From assembly GCA_027493525.1 (NCBI GenBank), contig JAOSKN010000001.1, positions 992,001 to 1,056,000 on the forward strand: DNA of 64,000 nucleotides, in the 5' to 3' direction. The notes beneath the pieces were generated by a model. It was not told the origin of the DNA, ran no database searches, and saw only the letters and a program-made list of their open reading frames with translations. How positions within the stretch are numbered: position 1 is the stretch's first letter; every line of letters starts with the position of its first letter. The position numbers were made by a program, and so were the translations under genes. The stretch is from Planctomycetota bacterium. Lineage in GTDB: Bacteria > Planctomycetota > SZUA-567 > H5-PLA8. Positions 36,692 to 43,947 of this stretch are shown piece by piece.

Positions 36692-36823
36692 GTTTCGGTT
36701 GCCGGTTGCCGGTTGTCGGTTGTCGGTTGCTTTGGAACTCATTTCTTGTTGCCTGCACCTCCAACAAAAAAGAAAGCACCTCAGCAACAAGCAACCGGCA
36801 ACCGGCAACCGGCAACCGCCACC
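36692..36823. repeat. Heptamer-armed inverted repeat, copy 2
   Basis: Left arm of GTTGCCG/GTTGTCG units (36698-36732). Core with TTTCTTGTTG and AAAAAAGAAAGC (36733-36781). Right arm of CGGCAAC units (36782-36823), inverted relative to the left. The core aligns closely with the copy at 26841-26975, while unit details of the arms differ. It starts 14 bases after the stop of the glycosyltransferase gene. Confidence 0.85.
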
Positions 36824-36860
36824 CCGCATATTCCGACCGCGCCTGAACCCGCCCGACCGC

Positions 36861-36866
36861 TATAAT
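36861..36866 (+). promoter_or_regulatory. TATAAT box before glycosyltransferase gene
   Basis: A perfect TATAAT 22 bases before ATG 36889, with no convincing -35. It lies directly after the inverted repeat, so this half of the cluster may have its own promoter. Confidence 0.35.
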
Positions 36867-36888
36867 CCCGGCGCAACTATGGACGCGC

Positions 36889-38124
36889 ATGCCGGCCCCC
36901 GAACCAACGGCGATCGCGCAGCCCGGCGCGGGACGCGCGCCGGACCTGTTGCTCGTCGGCGGCACCCCGTTCTTCGATCCGATTCCTCTCATGGGCCCGC
37001 ACTTCGCCCGCGCCTGGCGCCGCCTCGGCGGCCGCGTCCTCTACGTCGAACTGGGCGGCAACCCCGTGCCCTACCGCGCCGCCGTCCGCCGCGCCGGCCG
37101 CGCGCCGGTCGAGGCCGAGCCCGGCCTCTTCGTCTGGCGCTTCGAACGCCTCCTCGGCATGCCCTACTCCTATCCCGACTTCGCGCGCCGCTGGAACCTC
37201 AAGGTCCGCCTCCCCGCGCTCAAGCGCGCCATGCAGGAAGCCGGCTTCCGCGACGGCCAGTTCGTCGCGCTATACTACGGCTGGTTCTGGACCGAGTGGA
37301 TGCAGGCCCTCCGCGCCTCGCACCACGTCTACGACTGCATGGACGAGCACCGCGCCTACCCCGAATTCGGCAACGACCCCAAGCTCCAGGCCTACGTCTG
37401 GGAGCAGGAATGCCGCATGCTCGAGCACACCGATCTCCTCGTCGCGCCCTCCGCGGTGCTCCTCGAGGACCGCGCCGAGCACGTCAACGCCGCGCTGCAC
37501 CTGCCCCACGCCGTCGACCTCGCCGCCTACGCGCCCTGCATCAACGAGATGGTCCCCGAGCCCGGCGACCTGGGGCTCCTCGCCAAACCCCGCGCCGTCC
37601 TGATGGGCACCCTCACCCCCAAGCTCGATTACGCCGCCGTCGTCAACCTCGCGCGCGAGCTGCACGACTGGAGCGTCGTCCTCGTCGGGCCGCTCCACAA
37701 GAACACCCGCATCCCGCCCTGCCCGCCGAACATGAAGTGGGTCGGCCCCAAGCCGTTCGAGCAGGTCCCGGGCTACCTCGCCTACTCCCAGGTCGGCCTC
37801 GTCCCGCTCCGCCCCATCCGCTTCAACCACGGCAGCGCCCCGCTCAAGCTCCTCGAGTACCTCGCCGCGGGGCTCCCCGTCGTCTCCAGCCGCATTCCCG
37901 CCAGCGAGGAACTCGCCCAGGCCGCGCCCGGCGTCTTCCTCGTCGACGACCCCGCCGAATTCCCCGCCGTCTGCCGCCAGGCCCTCGAGGCCGGGCGCAA
38001 CCTGGGCCGCGAGGAACTCCGCCGTTCCGTCGAGCACCGCAGCTACGAGAACCGCGCCCGCGCCCTCTGGGAGGCCCTCGCCAACGCGCCCCACCTCCTG
38101 GCCGACCCGGAGCCTGGGGCGTGA
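36889..38124 (+). CDS. Glycosyltransferase family 1-like protein
   Basis: A 411-residue GT-B glycosyltransferase. Segments: LLLVGGTPFFDPIPLMGPHF, VYDCMDEHRAYPEF (a DxMD-like motif of UDP-galactopyranose-type GTs), ECRMLEHTDLLVAPSAVLLE, HLPHAVDLAAYAP, PRAVLMGTLTPKLDYAAVV and LKLLEYLAAGLPVVSSRIPA (nucleotide-sugar binding E-x7-E-like). It would transfer a sugar to the surface glycan. Start ATG 36889; stop overlaps the next GTG (GTGA). A TATAAT lies just upstream. Confidence 0.87.
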   Translation: MPAPEPTAIAQPGAGRAPDLLLVGGTPFFDPIPLMGPHFARAWRRLGGRVLYVELGGNPVPYRAAVRRAGRAPVEAEPGLFVWRFERLLGMPYSYPDFARRWNLKVRLPALKRAMQEAGFRDGQFVALYYGWFWTEWMQALRASHHVYDCMDEHRAYPEFGNDPKLQAYVWEQECRMLEHTDLLVAPSAVLLEDRAEHVNAALHLPHAVDLAAYAPCINEMVPEPGDLGLLAKPRAVLMGTLTPKLDYAAVVNLARELHDWSVVLVGPLHKNTRIPPCPPNMKWVGPKPFEQVPGYLAYSQVGLVPLRPIRFNHGSAPLKLLEYLAAGLPVVSSRIPASEELAQAAPGVFLVDDPAEFPAVCRQALEAGRNLGREELRRSVEHRSYENRARALWEALANAPHLLADPEPGA

Positions 38125-39278
38125 ACGCCCCCGCCCCCCGCCAGGTCTGGTACGCGCTCCCCGTCCTGGAGCGCGGCGGGGCCGAGCGTGTCGTCGCCAA
38201 CCTCGCCCGCCGCATGCCCGCCTTGGGCTGGACCCCCGCCGTCTGCGCCCTCGAACGCGAGAACGCGCCGGTCGGGAAGGAACTGGCCGCCGCCGGCGTC
38301 GAGGTCTTCGGACTGCGCCGCCACCGCCGCAACACCCTCGCCTGCGCCCGCGACCTCGCCGAACGCCTCGCGCTGCGCCAGCCCGAGGTCGTCCACGCGC
38401 ACCTCTTCCACGCCAACCTCGCCGCGCGCCTCGCCGCGCGCATGCTCAAGGGCCGCGCCGGCGCCTACCGCCCGCGCATCCTCTCCACCGTCCACGTCCA
38501 GGAGCGCCGCTTCCGCCCCTGGCAGTTCGCCCTCGACCGCGCCACCGCGCGCTGGTGCGAGAAGGAGGTCTGCGTCGGGCCGTCCGTCGAGCGCTTCCAG
38601 CGCGCCAAGACCGGCCTCCCGGCGGGCTTCTTCCGCGTCATCGAGAACGGCATCGACCTCGCGCGCTACCCCGCGCGCACCCCCAGCCTCCGCCTCGCCG
38701 CGCGCGCGCGCCTCGACCTCGACGACGCCACTTGGCTCGTCCTGGCCATCGGCCGGCTCGATCCCCAGAAAGATCACGCCGCGCTCCTCGAAGCCTGGCG
38801 CCGCGCCGCGCCGGCCAACGCCGAACTCTGGATCGCCGGAGAAGGCCCCGAACGCGCCCGCCTCGAGGCCCGCCTCCCGCCCTACGCCAGGCTCATCGGC
38901 TTCCGCGAGGACGTCCCCGACCTCCTCGCCGCCTGCGACCTCTTCGTCCAGCCCAGCGCCTGGGAAGGCCAGCCCCTCACCGTCCTCGAAGCCATGGCCA
39001 TGGGCTGCCCCATCCTCGCCAGCAGAATCCCCGCCCACGAAGACCTGCTCAGCGACGGCAAGACCGGCGTCCTCGTCCCGCCCGGCGACCCCGGCCTCTG
39101 GTCGCAAGCCCTCACCGCCTGGCTCTCCCGCGAAGCCGACCGCGCCGCACTCGGCTCCGCCGCCTGGGCCGAAGCCCACCTGCGCTTCAGCGCCGACCGG
39201 ATGGCCCGCGAGCACGCCGCGCTCTACGAAGAATGTCTCGGAAAGGATGAAGTGCGAAGTATGAAGTATGAAGTATGA
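38121..39278 (+). CDS. Glycosyltransferase family 4
   Basis: A 385-residue GT4 transferase. N-terminal: VLERGGAERVVANLARRMPA, PEVVHAHLFHANLAARLAAR, PRILSTVHVQERRF. C-terminal: VIENGIDLARYPAR, VLAIGRLDPQKDHAALLEAW, ARLIGFREDVPDLLAACDLF and EGQPLTVLEAMAMGCPILAS (E-x7-E). The C-terminal residues KDEVRSMKYEV are encoded by the first units of a heptamer array, which also supplies the stop codon (TGA at 39276-39278). GTG start overlaps the previous stop. Last gene of the polysaccharide cluster. Confidence 0.9.
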   Translation: MNAPAPRQVWYALPVLERGGAERVVANLARRMPALGWTPAVCALERENAPVGKELAAAGVEVFGLRRHRRNTLACARDLAERLALRQPEVVHAHLFHANLAARLAARMLKGRAGAYRPRILSTVHVQERRFRPWQFALDRATARWCEKEVCVGPSVERFQRAKTGLPAGFFRVIENGIDLARYPARTPSLRLAARARLDLDDATWLVLAIGRLDPQKDHAALLEAWRRAAPANAELWIAGEGPERARLEARLPPYARLIGFREDVPDLLAACDLFVQPSAWEGQPLTVLEAMAMGCPILASRIPAHEDLLSDGKTGVLVPPGDPGLWSQALTAWLSREADRAALGSAAWAEAHLRFSADRMAREHAALYEECLGKDEVRSMKYEV

Positions 39279-39357
39279 AGTATGAAGTATGAAGTATGAA
39301 GTACGAAGTTGCCTTCTTCATATTTCATACTTCAGTTTTCATACTTCATACTTTCTT
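39249..39357. repeat. Heptamer-armed inverted repeat (GAAGTAT type)
   Basis: Nine units of GAAGTAT (39249-39311) overlap the end of the glycosyltransferase gene. A few bases later the opposite-strand units (ATTTCAT, ACTTCAG, ACTTCAT) run to about 39357. The arms are inverted, so a long hairpin is possible. Confidence 0.85.
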
Positions 39358-39437
39358 CCCCGCCCCCTCCTCTCCTTGCCAAACCCGCCCTCTTGCGAGT
39401 ACAAGAAGCGCTTTCTCAGCCCCAGGAGCTTGCGCGC

Positions 39438-40466
39438 ATGGAATTCCTCAAGGCCCTCACCGAAGTCGGCGGCGTCCCGGGGCGCGAAGAGCGCGTCCGC
39501 GACCTCATTCGCAAGGAGACCGGCGGCCTCTTCGACGAGTGGCAGGAAGATCCCATGGGCAACCTCATCGGCATCAAGCGCGCGAAGAAGCGTGGCAAGC
39601 AAGATCCGCGCAAGGTCATGCTCGCCTGCCACCTCGACGAGATCGGCTTCTACGTGAAATTCATCGACGACAACGGCTTCCTGAGACTCCAGAACGTCGG
39701 CGGCTTCGACACCCGCAACCTCTTCAGCCGCCGCGTCGTCGTCCAGGGCCGCAAGGACCTCGTCGGGATCCTCAACCCCTCCGGCAAGCCCGTCCACATC
39801 GCCACCGACGACGAACGCCGCAAGACCTACGACGTCGGCGAGTTCTACGTCGATCTCTTCATGCCCCGCAAGGACGTCGAGAAACTCGTCGCCGTCGGCG
39901 ACCCCGTCGTGCTCTGGCAGGAGACCGTGCAGATCGGCGACGTCGTCACCGGCAAGTCCATGGACAACCGCGTCGCCTCCTGGGTCGCCCTCAACGCCAT
40001 CCGCAAGGCCGGCGGCAAGAGCCCCTTCGATATCTACTACGTCGGCGCGGCCCAGGAAGAGGTCGGCTGCCGCGGCGCCGGCGTCGCCGCCTTCGGCATC
40101 GAGCCCGACGACGGCATCGCCATCGACGTCACCCTCGCCTGCGACACCCCCGGCGTCAGCAAGGACCTCGCCGTCTCCGAGTTCGGCAAGGGCGTCGCGC
40201 TCAAGGTCATGGACGGCGGCAGCATCTCCACCCGCAGCCTCTTCGACGAGTTCCACAAGCTCGCCCGGAAGCACAAGATCCCGCACCAGCTCGAGATCTT
40301 GCCCCGCGGCGGCACCGACGCCGCCACCATCCAGCGCAGCGGCGGCGCCAAGCGCGTCTTCACCCTCTCCGTCCCCACCCGCTACATCCACACCACCACC
40401 GAGTCCGTCCACCAGAAGGATCTCAAGGCCGCCGTGGACCTCCTCAGCCGCTGGCTGCAAGGCTGA
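39438..40466 (+). CDS. M42-family metallopeptidase (glucanase/aminopeptidase)
   Basis: A 342-residue M42 aminopeptidase, cobalt- or zinc-dependent, degrading peptides in the cytoplasm. Metal ligands in order: VMLACHLDEIGFYVKFIDD (His), TGKSMDNRVASW (bridging Asp), GAAQEEVGCRGAGVAAFGIE (Glu-Glu), AIDVTLACDTPG (Asp) and RYIHTTTESVH (His). ILPRGGTDAATIQRSGGAK is the substrate-binding loop. CAGGAG lies upstream of ATG 39438; the longer frame to 39309 is not needed. Some M42 members are annotated as endoglucanases, which is historical. Confidence 0.92.
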   Translation: MEFLKALTEVGGVPGREERVRDLIRKETGGLFDEWQEDPMGNLIGIKRAKKRGKQDPRKVMLACHLDEIGFYVKFIDDNGFLRLQNVGGFDTRNLFSRRVVVQGRKDLVGILNPSGKPVHIATDDERRKTYDVGEFYVDLFMPRKDVEKLVAVGDPVVLWQETVQIGDVVTGKSMDNRVASWVALNAIRKAGGKSPFDIYYVGAAQEEVGCRGAGVAAFGIEPDDGIAIDVTLACDTPGVSKDLAVSEFGKGVALKVMDGGSISTRSLFDEFHKLARKHKIPHQLEILPRGGTDAATIQRSGGAKRVFTLSVPTRYIHTTTESVHQKDLKAAVDLLSRWLQG

Positions 40467-40489
40467 GCGCGCCGCGTCGCTCTCCTCGC

Positions 40490-40737
40490 CGTGCCACGGG
40501 TCAGCGAAGCTGCCGTAGCGCCGGCGTCCTCGCCGGCTCGCGTGGGCGTCCCGCCCGCGCGTCCTTTCGCTCTCCCGAACCGCGAACATCCCGCCTGTCG
40601 TGCCACGGGTCAGCGAAGCTGCCGTAGCGCCGGCGTCCTCGCCGGCTCGCGTGGGCGTCCCGCCCGCGCGTCCTTTCGCTCTCCCGAACCGCGAGCATCC
40701 CGCCCGCCGTGCCACGGGTCAGCGAAGCTGCCCCGTG
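40490..40737. repeat. 109-bp tandem repeat with hairpin end
   Basis: Two near-identical 109-base units start at CGTGCCACGGG (40490 and 40599). A third start at 40708 continues as the complete CACGGG hairpin seen at 26806. The unit includes GGTCAGCGAAGCTGCCGTAG and GGGCGTCCCGCCCGCGC. Heptamer-like units (GTTCTCG, GCTCTCG, GTTGTTG) follow at 40749-40769. No gene is supported in 40467-41162. Confidence 0.85.
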
Positions 40738-40818
40738 CCGCCTCGCCAGTTCTCGGCTCTCGGTTGTTGCAGTTAAATATCCTTGAAAATCGCGGCATGA
40801 ATTCCCATACCGCAGCTC

Positions 40819-40905
40819 AGGCCCGCAGGGCCGCCATGATCTAGCCAGGGGCGTAAGCCCCTGGTACACGGCCCACAAATTGGGCGAGCCCCGCAGGGGC
40901 GGCAG
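40819..40905. repeat. Cluster of four short hairpins
   Basis: Four perfect stems in a row: GGCCC-GCA-GGGCC (40820-40832); CCAGGGGC-GTAA-GCCCCTGG (40845-40864); GCCCA-CAAAT-TGGGC (40871-40885); GCCCC-GCA-GGGGC (40888-40900). The remaining sequence to 41162 shows nothing further that I recognise. Confidence 0.8.
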
Positions 40906-41162
40906 CGGCGGTCCAGGCGTCGCCTTGGATGCCTAACGGCGGGTGGCCGGTCGCGGGCGCCACGGAGCACGGGCTGTTGACTTGCTCCGTGCTGGGAAGC
41001 GTCCGCTCGCGCCCATGCTTCCATCCAATCCTTCACGCGCGGGTTATTGGCCTCGAATGCTTCCTCGACACGCGAATGAGTCTAACCCCATCGGTCGCGT
41101 ATCGGCAAGGAGCAAGCAAACGGCCTCTTGTTCCTTGCCGCCCTTCCCACCGGCCGCCCGCC

Positions 41163-41265
41163 AGGTCGTACTTGTTGAAGGTCTTGCGCCCGTCGGGGAA
41201 GAGGGAATTTCACCGCCGACACGCGCCGTAAATTCGAGCGCCGCGCCGGGAAGCCGAATCCGTCC
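41163..41265 (-). pseudogene. RHS gene remnant
   Basis: About 100 bases match the start region of the RHS gene at 43948-46173 (forward words GTCGTACTTGTTGAAGGTC and CGAGCGCCGCGCCGGGAAG are shared). On the minus strand they encode NSLFPDGRKTFNKYD, the same as in that gene, but flanking frames are closed. It is the leftover of a third RHS copy. Confidence 0.7.
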
Positions 41266-41272
41266 GTCTGCG

Positions 41273-41295
41273 CACTGGCGGATGAACCGCCAGTG
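41273..41295. repeat. Perfect 9-bp hairpin
   Basis: CACTGGCGG, loop ATGAA, CCGCCAGTG. Just outside the RHS remnant. From here to 41450 I see no supported gene. Confidence 0.6.
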
Positions 41296-41450
41296 GCACA
41301 CGAGGGAGCAAGCCGTCATCGGTCGCCACCAGCGCCACCCTGGTCATGGGGTTCGTCCGCATCCGGCGGGGCCGCTCGGCGGTTTCGTGCGTTCCCGGCC
41401 TGCACGCCTGCGGAGGCTATTCATCTTTCACGGTCGTCTGGCCGGACAGG

Positions 41451-41830
41451 TCATTCTTCTCCGCGTTCGGGGTCGGGGGATCCTGGGGCGTCTCGCTGGG
41501 TCGCTTCATCACGCACAACTCGCTCAAGGATCCAATAAACAAAATATAATAATCCAAAACATATTGTGAAATTGGCGATAAGGATTATTGGCCACGAGGA
41601 GTTCAGTTTGATACTATCTTGACGCTGAAAATTGTCGGCAATTACAAATGGAAACCCATAATTTTCAACTTGCGGAATATTAGCACCTGGCATTACTTGG
41701 CCTTTCCCTGCCCCACCGGGATGCCGCAACCTTCAGCAATATTAAGATATAGAACTACCGAGCAGGTAATGACTAAAGCCAATGCCGTGGCTAAGTGAAT
41801 TTGAAACGGACGCTTACCTCTAAATTCCAT
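41451..41830 (-). CDS. Two-helix membrane protein following RHS tip (frameshifted)
   Basis: About 127 residues, with an N-terminal helix (LATALALVITCSVVLYLNIA) starting MEFRGKRPFQ. The frame shifts near 41710-41720 (GGGG/GGGAAA runs), and the second part carries VENYGFPFVIADN, KLNSSWPIILIANF and helix FTICFGLLYFVYWIL. The N- and C-parts both match the gene at 43564-43935 (MRFR start; RRGWPFSFEV; FNSWSSINLLLDVLF). This supports a single, frameshifted gene. It lies 43 bases after the stop of an RHS gene. Possible immunity or accessory protein for the RHS tip; unproven. Low G+C. Confidence 0.6.
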
Positions 41831-41873
41831 TCGCTTTCCCACATGATTTCCAAATACCACACACATTTGACCA

Positions 41874-43610
41874 TCACTTGTAATGGGTGCCCTCTGTACA
41901 CTCCTTGTATCTATTTTCCTGAACAATAAAGGTTCGTTCACCCCAGCCATGAGGTTTATGATAGTATCCAGCCACGTGAGGTTTTGATTCCTGACAAAAC
42001 TTGTTAATCGTACAGCTATCTCTCGCGTTCCTCTTAACACAGTCCTTTTCTGATTCGCCTGGACTTGCCCAACCGCCGCCAGCTGCGCACTGACCACTCT
42101 TAAAGTATGCCCCCATCTCTTTACACAGACACCCACTACATCCAAGATCAGTCTCAGTGCAACTCTGAAGCGCATGAATCATTTCGTGCTTCAATATCCT
42201 TATCGCATCACTGCATGTGCTTATGTTGGCCGCATAGACACATATCTTTGAATAGTAAAAGTAAAATTTAGGTAGAGGATCCTCGGGCCACTCATAATAT
42301 CCAAAATAAAACTGATAGAAATGCATCCCTCCCCATTCAATAGTTCCACCTTGACAATCGCAGCAATTAGCTATCCAGGGGCAATCATTATTCCTCAAAT
42401 CTCTTTTTAGCCCTTCTAGTCCTTTGTCATTAGCCCTCTGAATACAGCGGTCAAAATCGTCACATGACATTAAACCATACGTGTCAAAATTTCTTAGCGG
42501 GCGGTTTTCAACATATGTGTAAAGTCCTAGATCCCCTACTGAATACCCCATTGGATCCCTGCTCACAAACCTCCCTAGCCCCGTCGAGTAGTACCGATTC
42601 TTGTAGTACATCAACCCCGTCTCTGGATCGAGCCTTTGCCCCGTGTAGAAGAAGGGATTGTTGACCGCCGTCGCACTCCCCGTCACGTCGTCGCTGGTGA
42701 ACCAGGTCGTGTCCGTCCCCGCGCCCGTGATGACCGTCGCCTTGCCGTAAGCATCGTAACTCTGGACGGCCTCGGCAATCGCGCCCGTCTCGTCGGTGTT
42801 CGCGTAGACGTGGTAGAGCGTATTTTGATGGTAGAAATTCCGCTGCCCGCCCGTCCCGTCGTTCAGGCTCGCTACCGAGACGCCGCCCGAACGGTCGTCC
42901 AGCGTCCAGACTTCATCGAGGTAGTTGCCGTAAGAATACTGCCTCAGAATCGCCTCGTTGCCGTCGCGTTCTTCAACCACGCGCCAGCCGTTGTAGTAAT
43001 AAAGGGTAAACCCGTTCGTCTGGTCGTCGTTGATGCCGGCGTTCAGGATTTCCTTCGCGAATCTCCTGTTATGGCAGTCGTACCAGTACTCCGCCTCCAG
43101 CGTGTCGTCGCCCGTGTTCCCCGGCGTGTTCTTGTTGTCGTACACGAATTTCACGCGATTCAGCGCGTCGAATTCAAGGCGCAATCCCCCGCCGGGCGTC
43201 GCCGTCCCCCCGACCGACAACAGCCCCGTGTCCGTCGTGTTCCCGTTCTTGTCGTGCGCCAGCGGGTTGTTCGGCGAGACGCGCTGCTTGATCTCGTTGA
43301 AGTCCGTGTGCGTCCGCGTCTCCACGTTCGCGTTGTCGTCGAAGCGCCCCCAGTTGCCCACGCCGTCCAAGTCCCAATCCTGATAGTAGGAGGAGGTCCC
43401 GATGCTCGTCCGCGCCGACGACGAAAAACTCCCGCGCTCGAAGCCTTGTGGAGATCGAATTCCACCGTCATGCCGCGCTGGGAATGCGAGCATCGCGCCG
43501 TCATGCCGCGCATGTCCGTCCGAGGCACTGGCTGCGGAGTACCGCAGCGCAGTGGCACCAGGATCAAGGAGCCTTGCGTTCATCGTCAGTCTTCTCGCTG
43601 CCAGCGCCAC
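41874..43610 (-). CDS. Truncated RHS protein with Cys-rich HExxH metalloprotease-like tip
   Basis: A 578-residue RHS-family protein lacking the usual long N-terminus. The core (~55-375) has YD-repeat-type segments (QDWDLDGVGNWG, YDCHNRR, YNGWRVVEERDG, QSYDAYGKATVI) and the RHS end LDPETGLMYYKNRYYSTGLG. The C-terminal tip (~378-578) is AT-rich and different. It contains RILKHEMIHALQSC (zinc motif His475-Glu-x2-His479), many cysteines and CSGCLCKEMGAYFKSGQC. The spacing is reminiscent of M76/ATP23-type peptidases, but the match is weak. Probably a polymorphic toxin tip (inference). GTG start at 43610; ATG 43583 is the alternative. Confidence 0.8.
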   Translation of the reverse strand: MALAARRLTMNARLLDPGATALRYSAASASDGHARHDGAMLAFPARHDGGIRSPQGFERGSFSSSARTSIGTSSYYQDWDLDGVGNWGRFDDNANVETRTHTDFNEIKQRVSPNNPLAHDKNGNTTDTGLLSVGGTATPGGGLRLEFDALNRVKFVYDNKNTPGNTGDDTLEAEYWYDCHNRRFAKEILNAGINDDQTNGFTLYYYNGWRVVEERDGNEAILRQYSYGNYLDEVWTLDDRSGGVSVASLNDGTGGQRNFYHQNTLYHVYANTDETGAIAEAVQSYDAYGKATVITGAGTDTTWFTSDDVTGSATAVNNPFFYTGQRLDPETGLMYYKNRYYSTGLGRFVSRDPMGYSVGDLGLYTYVENRPLRNFDTYGLMSCDDFDRCIQRANDKGLEGLKRDLRNNDCPWIANCCDCQGGTIEWGGMHFYQFYFGYYEWPEDPLPKFYFYYSKICVYAANISTCSDAIRILKHEMIHALQSCTETDLGCSGCLCKEMGAYFKSGQCAAGGGWASPGESEKDCVKRNARDSCTINKFCQESKPHVAGYYHKPHGWGERTFIVQENRYKECTEGTHYK

Positions 43611-43935
43611 CAGCCGCTCGCCACCAAATCTTTCGTGTCCCGATTTCTACCATAAATCCGACGATTAAAGAAACTATAACGGCGAAAAGTACATCTAACA
43701 GCAAATTGATCGAACTCCATGAATTAAACAGCTTAAACTTAGGATCTCGGGAACAAACCTCAAAGCTAAAAGGCCAACCACGCCTAAAGCATGGAGTAGT
43801 CAAGTACATTTGAGCACCATTCGAGGCTCCTAAGCTACCCACAATAGAATCGAATTCGTCCACATAAAGGTTTAATCCGAGCAAAACTGCTGCGGCCAAG
43901 CTTGAAGCGAGTAGTGCAGGTAGCCTAAATCTCAA
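43564..43935 (-). CDS. Two-helix membrane protein between RHS genes
   Basis: A 123-residue protein starting with TTG 12 bases after the upstream RHS stop. Helix 1 is LLASSLAAAVLLGLNLYVDE and helix 2 LLLDVLFAVIVSLIVGFMVE. Between them is a conserved-looking loop with CFRRGWPFSFEVC and FKLFNSWSSIN. The C-terminus GGAGSEKTDDERKAP overlaps the start of the next RHS gene by 47 bases in another frame. It is a paralogue of the locus at 41451-41830. No family recognised; possible immunity or RHS accessory protein by position. Confidence 0.65.
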   Translation of the reverse strand: MRFRLPALLASSLAAAVLLGLNLYVDEFDSIVGSLGASNGAQMYLTTPCFRRGWPFSFEVCSRDPKFKLFNSWSSINLLLDVLFAVIVSLIVGFMVEIGTRKIWWRAAGGAGSEKTDDERKAP

Positions 43936-43947
43936 GAGTGTTTTTCT

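Noticed and set aside
40490..40900. CRISPR array
   Set aside because: Units are 109 bases and directly adjacent without variable spacers of equal length; no cas genes.
40773..41036. 87-residue minus-strand frame in the hairpin island
   Set aside because: It simply translates the hairpin cluster; no ribosome-binding site or protein-like pattern.
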